Positions 31,194 to 34,899 of a stretch of 34,899 bases of DNA are shown piece after piece (the first letter of the stretch is position 1; each line of letters begins with the position of its first letter). The notes under the pieces are model-generated. The model searched no databases. It had not been told where the DNA came from and saw only the letters and a program-made list of their open reading frames with translations. The translations under genes were made by a program, and so were the position numbers. Origin of the DNA: Gnetum montanum (Eukaryota > Streptophyta > Gnetopsida > Gnetales > Gnetaceae); the NCBI GenBank assembly GCA_015680685.1, contig MNCI01009575.1, positions 4,982-39,880 of the forward strand. Direction: 5' to 3'.

Positions 31194-31268
31194 TGGCATT
31201 GTTGCCTAGGATCGAACCTGGGTCACCCGTGTGATAAGCGGGAATACTCACCACTATACTACAATGAC
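31194..31268 (-). tRNA. Full-length tRNA-Asp copy at the primer site of element D (pseudogene)
   Basis: Read on the minus strand, this is a whole plant-type tRNA-Asp of 72 nt plus a 3' CCA: GTCATTGTAGTATAGTGGTG, then GAGTATTCCCGC, the anticodon loop TTATCAC (ATC where GUC is normal), ACGGGTGACC, the T-loop TTCGATC, and ...CAACAATGCCA. It sits one base after LTR D, exactly where the 18-nt primer-binding site of element G lies. CCA is not encoded in nuclear tRNA genes of eukaryotes, so it derives from a mature primer tRNA via reverse transcription. Differences from the usual plant tRNA-Asp are nearly all transitions and weaken the acceptor and T stems, so it is not a working tRNA gene. At its far end it joins pol sequence directly. 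Confidence 0.85.
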
Positions 31269-31512
31269 CAAGTTTCAAACACTGTGGGAGGGACCTTACA
31301 TTGTCTCCAAAATCTTCCCATCCGGGGCCTTGCTTATACACAAACCTAAGGACCCCACTAGAACGCAGTTGGTCAATCGACAATAATTAAAACCCTTTCG
31401 TGAACTCCACCTAATAAGTGCTACTGCCTCATCATCATCGGGACAACCTCGTTCCATTTTTCATGTCTCCTCCTTTCCACCTAGTCGTGGGGGAGACTGC
31501 CCTCCATGCTAG
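31267..31512 (+). pseudogene. C-terminal end of pol (integrase), element D
   Basis: Plus-strand reading TKFQTLWEGPYIVSKIFPSG, then ALLIHKPKDPTRTQLVNRQ, TAA, and a short tail to TAG at 31510. The GPY-type module of the integrase C-terminus is recognisable and matches element B at 884-1010 (TKFQTLWE). It begins abruptly at the end of the tRNA copy, so gag, protease, reverse transcriptase, RNase H and most of integrase are absent. This marks the deletion junction in D. Confidence 0.8.
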
Positions 31513-33082
31513 TCCATTCTAACAAGCTCCCCATTATTTTTGAAATTTTTTGTTTTACACCTTTTTGTTTTTCAACATCATTCATATGTTTGCCAATTCT
31601 TACTAACTTTTCCTTTCTTAATTACTTTTCCATTTCTTTGTTTACTATTTATGCATGTGTGTGTGTTTAATTTTCAATTGGTTGCTAACAAGTCGTCTTA
31701 TTATCATCAAGTGTTTGGCGCAAATGGTTTTTGTTGCGATGGGTCGCATGAAATGATCCACCTATTTTATCTCGCTCCTGCCCTCGCATTGTTGCTCTTG
31801 GGCTTTACATCTATTTTCATCTCATAAAATTGGCAATGAGTCCACCTCATCCACCCATTCATCCACTCCATGGTTTTCCTTTCTCTGGAAACATGCAACC
31901 CCTTCACTTAACAACATTTTAATTAATGTATGACTTGTGTAGTTCCTAGACTCGGGGATGACCCAATGGTTTGAATCGGGTGTGACTTCAAGGGGAATGC
32001 AACATTCTTTGTCCTCTTCTATCCCCTGGGTTGATAGTGTGTCCTTACGAATTTCTTACCACTCCACGTTCTTCTCTATAAGGAAGCTCCTGGGCAATTC
32101 GACCTTGCATGGTGTGGTCCTCATCGTAATAATTCCAAAAATTCAAAAGAAAAAAAAAACAAACAAACATGAGGATTCAAAGCACACCCCTTGGTTGAAT
32201 GCATGCAACCAAGCATGGGTCTTTGCATGGTGTGGTTCCCACAAAATAATAAGAAAAACAAAAATAAAAACCTAAGTTTGTGGGAATTCAAAGCACACCC
32301 CTTAGACTGCCTCTCATGGATCATGAAAACTAGTTATGGGACTCCCTCCGTCCCCTCTAACTTAATCCTATTTCACTTCCTTTCTCCCACGCTTGTTGGA
32401 GTGGTGGTTCTCTGTGGGTGCATTCTTGTGTACTTGGTGAATGGATGAGGCTTCGCATGTTGTTGCAATGTCACTGTATGTGGTTAGTTTTGGGTCTGAA
32501 CTCAGGAAAGGTCCTACCCGGTCACTTGACCACAACTTCACACGGGGTTTCATGTGATCAATGATCAGAATTCCAATTCCCTCATCTCTCTCTTCATCCA
32601 TTTCTCTCCATAACTCACCTCACTTCCCGTCTTATGTTTTGAAAGTTTGTCATGATTTCCATGAACTTCTCATGCCTTGGCAGGTTCACATGGATGGGAG
32701 TATTAACTTGCGATCACCATTTCTTGATCTCGAAGCCCACAAACTTTGGTGTCGAGGATATGTAAGGGCTACTGAGGCTACTGCCTACTATGGGGAGGAC
32801 CCACTTGCATATTCCTAGTCCTGTTTATTAGCCTCCCATCCTTTTGATTTCGTGGTTGATTGTTTTCATGATACCCATCGCTCGACTTCTTCTCCATGGA
32901 GTTCTTTTTCCCCACGTTCTCCTATCTTTAACTCTTTTTCTAGCCTGGTTTACCTTCCTCTTGTTCTCAACCATGTTTCTGGTTTCTCATGCTCTTCAAC
33001 CATCCCAATTTGGCATTTTAAATTCATTCTTTTTGGGTTTTTCTCGGCTGGTCAACGTTTGTCAATAGGTGCGACCCCCTAC
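31513..33082 (+). other. Post-pol spacer of element D, with an internal tandem duplication
   Basis: Homologous to the spacers of B and G. A polypurine-like CTAGTCGTGGGGGAGA lies at 31481-31496. A block of about 120 bp running from TTGCATGGTGTGGT to TTCAAAGCACACCCCTT is present twice (about 32105-32192 and 32223-32307); B and G have it once. No gene is supported; ORFs here are chance or low-complexity. Confidence 0.65.
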
Positions 33083-33172
33083 GTATACGAGGCCCCGTAT
33101 ACACAACCGCCTGCATATACGTGGCCCTGTATACGCAGCCTCATCGATGCAACCCTACACCCATATATATAT
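33083..33172 (+). promoter_or_regulatory. Internal LTR-like promoter ahead of the extra ORF, element D
   Basis: Units GTATACGAGGCCCC (33083-33096), GTATACACAACCGCCTGC (18 nt, 33097-33114), ATATACGTGGCCCT (33115-33128), GTATACGCAGCCTC (33129-33142) and ATCGATGCAACCCT (33143-33156) lead to CATATATATATG at 33162-33173. It has the same architecture as the LTR U3 arrays and as 2714-2788 in B. It lies about 420 bp before the extra-ORF ATG. The LTR stem-loop and U5 repeats do not follow it, so it is a stand-alone promoter-like module. Confidence 0.6.
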
Positions 33173-33321
33173 GCCCGTTGCACCCAACACTTTTGTCATT
33201 TTGCAAACAAGTTGGGGGGAGATTTTTCCATTTTTCTGCCTCACTTCTTCCCAAGCACCTACGTTTTCTATCGTGCGTCCGCATCAACCTATCCTTCCCC
33301 TCATAAGCACCTGGAAGTATG

Positions 33322-33340
33322 CTCTCAGTCGTGGGGGGTG
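33322..33340 (+). promoter_or_regulatory. Second internal polypurine-like motif, element D
   Basis: CTCTCAGTCGTGGGGGGTG repeats the TCAGTCGTGGGGG signature found after pol and before the LTRs. It is followed by GAGG, so it also looks like a splice donor (GG|GTGAGG at 33337). Either use is speculative. Confidence 0.35.
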
Positions 33341-33594
33341 AGGCCTATTAGAAATTAATTCATTAATTAATTAATTGATTAAGACTTTGCACCTCTTAAG
33401 GGAAGAAATGAAAACAATAGTTTAAACTCCAACTTATCCTTTATTGTTTTTGGTTCTAACCCATCAACTAATACTTCGAGGGATTTAATGGGATGCATGT
33501 GCCAGTACCATAACTTAGTCAAATTGAGAAGGTGTATGAGGGCCATTTTGAGCAGCTTATGCATAATCTAATTAGTGGTTATGGTTGATTACAG

Positions 33595-34899
33595 ATGGCA
33601 CCGAAACCAAGACATCCAAGGGGTGAAGGACCATCACAGCCTAGGAACAAGCATCCATGAACGGGAAGGGGACGAGGTGTGCAGCACCCAGAGCATGTGG
33701 AGGGATCTCATGTAACCGGCCCCCTCCATGAAGGACCTGATGTGGAATATGTCCATCAGATTCCCGAAGAGGAGTGTCCCGGTGAGCAATTACAAGGGGA
33801 TGAAACTCCAGGGATAGCACCACGGCTTGAGGTCACCCTGACCCAAGCATGTCTTGACGCTATCAAGCTACAAGAAGTGCAACAAATGGTCCTATAAGAG
33901 TTAAACTTTGGACCATTTCTCGAGAATGCACCAGAAGATGTGAAGCTGCAATTGCAAAATTCTCCTATGTGGCCAATCATCACAACCAGTGGTGAATGGT
34001 ACTTAGGAGAGACCTATCTCTTCTGGACAAATCGGCAACTGGGGTCCACAGGAAGAATTTCAAACATCTATGTCTCTTACTCTGCGGAAATCATGCAAGT
34101 TCTGGGGTTGCCAAAGACTAGAGCAGATGTGGTAGAGATCCCGAAGCAAGCTGACCCCGAGGTAAAAGGGGAGTGGATCAGGTGATGCTATGGGGTGGAT
34201 TGCAAAGAATTCGGCACTCTAACCACCACGAAGAGGGTGTATTCAAAAATTGCACCCTACCACCTAAACCCAACGATGAGACCCAGCAAAATCACTGCCT
34301 TCTCCACTCGTGCATGTGTCTTCCTAAGTGGAAAATCCCCAATGAACCTTCCATAATTGTTATTCTTGGAAATTGAAAAAAGGTTCATTAAAAGCGAATG
34401 TGGAAGGCGGGCTCTCCCCTTTCCCTGCCTAATCAGAAAGTTATGCAAATGGGAAAGGATAGCACGGTATGCCAACGATACACTGCAGCATGCCCCGATT
34501 GCCTCATGGTGGGAAATGATAAAGGATAAGACTTCGGCCACCACAAAAACTGAGGAGGAGCAGCAACCACCTCCACCACCTACGCAAACAACGAGGTCGG
34601 GTTCGCAAACCATCATAAAGCACATACACAAAACTCGGCAATCGATCTTGATCCAACAAGAGCAATCTAGAAGGACATGAGGAGGAGAAGATCCTTCGGT
34701 CTATCACCCTATAATGAGCCATTTGGAGTAAGTGGCTTGCTCAGTAAGTTTGCTAGAAAAAGCAGGGCCTATGTTCTTTGTTGCTCGAACACAGGTACCC
34801 GCAAAAACTAATCCTAATGTCCGGGAGATAATGGTATCCACACAACAGTTATTTCCTGAAATTTCAAGAAATGCCACTACTTTCTCGGTACGCTTGGAA
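33595..34899 (+). pseudogene. Extra ORF of element D, N-terminal domain (runs off window)
   Basis: ATGGCACCG at 33595 follows TTGATTACAG, a splice-acceptor-like end. Reading MAPKPRHPRGEGPSQPRN meets TGA near 33658, then continues in a related frame: LEVTLTQACLDAIKLQEVQQ, TAA, ELNFGPFLENAPEDVKLQLQ, NSPMWPIITTSGEWYLGETY, LGSTGRISNIYVSYSAEIMQ, VLGLPKTRADVVEIPKQADP. After a frameshift near 34185 it goes on with FLEIEKRFIKSECGRRALPF and PCLIRKLCKWERI, a Pro-rich hinge (QQPPPPPTQTT), and finally PEISRNATTF, which matches the start of the clearer part of B's ORF (4430). The coiled coil would follow outside the window. It is better preserved than B's N-terminal part. Similarity to the 'putative plant transposon protein' family is tentative; function is unknown. 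Confidence 0.7.

Noticed and set aside
31194-31268. Functional nuclear tRNA-Asp gene
   Set aside because: It encodes its own CCA, sits exactly at the primer-site position of an LTR, has a changed anticodon and mispaired stems.

Overview
This window looks like nuclear DNA from a land plant with a large, repeat-filled genome. A gymnosperm is the best guess, but no single sequence here proves the taxon. Almost all of it is decayed mobile DNA: LTR retrotransposons of the Ty3/gypsy type with a tRNA-Asp primer site (Tat/Athila-like), one non-coding LTR element with a tRNA-iMet primer site, RTE-like LINE pieces and a possible SINE. Only one stretch (about 15.3-16.0 kb, GC-rich) looks like a host gene, and it is broken. 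There are no bacterial-style operons and no CRISPR array. One run of 46 Ns and one single N mark assembly gaps.

Layout. 1-123: minisatellite. 175-7249: the 3' part of Ty3/gypsy element 'B' (broken integrase, T-rich spacer, internal promoter-like block, large extra ORF ending in coiled coil, polypurine tract, LTR 6344-7249). It is inserted in a LINE whose 3' end resumes at 7250. 7737-7990: degenerate tRNA-like SINE candidate. 8115-14477: complete LTR element with 584/583-bp LTRs, a TTTGG target duplication and about 5.2 kb of internal DNA with no recognisable gag or pol (LARD-like). 15309-16002: receptor-kinase-like pseudogene. 18081-18610: partial LTR 'F'. 18676-20139: 3' end of element 'C'. 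21082-27231: complete non-autonomous element 'G' with a TGCAT target duplication, decayed gag and protease, and no reverse transcriptase or integrase. 27434-27546: hairpin. 28840-29961: LINE reverse transcriptase pseudogene, interrupted by partial LTR 'E' (29962-30299), which is interrupted in turn by element 'D' (30300 to the window end).

Elements B, C, D, E, F and G form one related group. They share R and U5 sequences: a stem-loop whose 3' arm holds AATAAA, and repeats of TTGGTAAYCC about 25 bp apart. Upstream of the TATA box most carry an array of 14-bp units built on a palindromic six-base core. In B and D the same kind of array plus a TATA-like box occurs a second time inside the element, between pol and a long extra ORF whose ATG directly follows a splice-acceptor-like AG. 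This suggests that the extra protein (an N-terminal domain plus a long coiled coil) had its own LTR-like promoter.

The other standout is in D. The primer-binding site is followed by a complete 75-nt complement of a CCA-ended tRNA-Asp, joined directly to the 3' end of pol. It looks like a fossil of reverse transcription that ran through the whole primer tRNA and then switched template.
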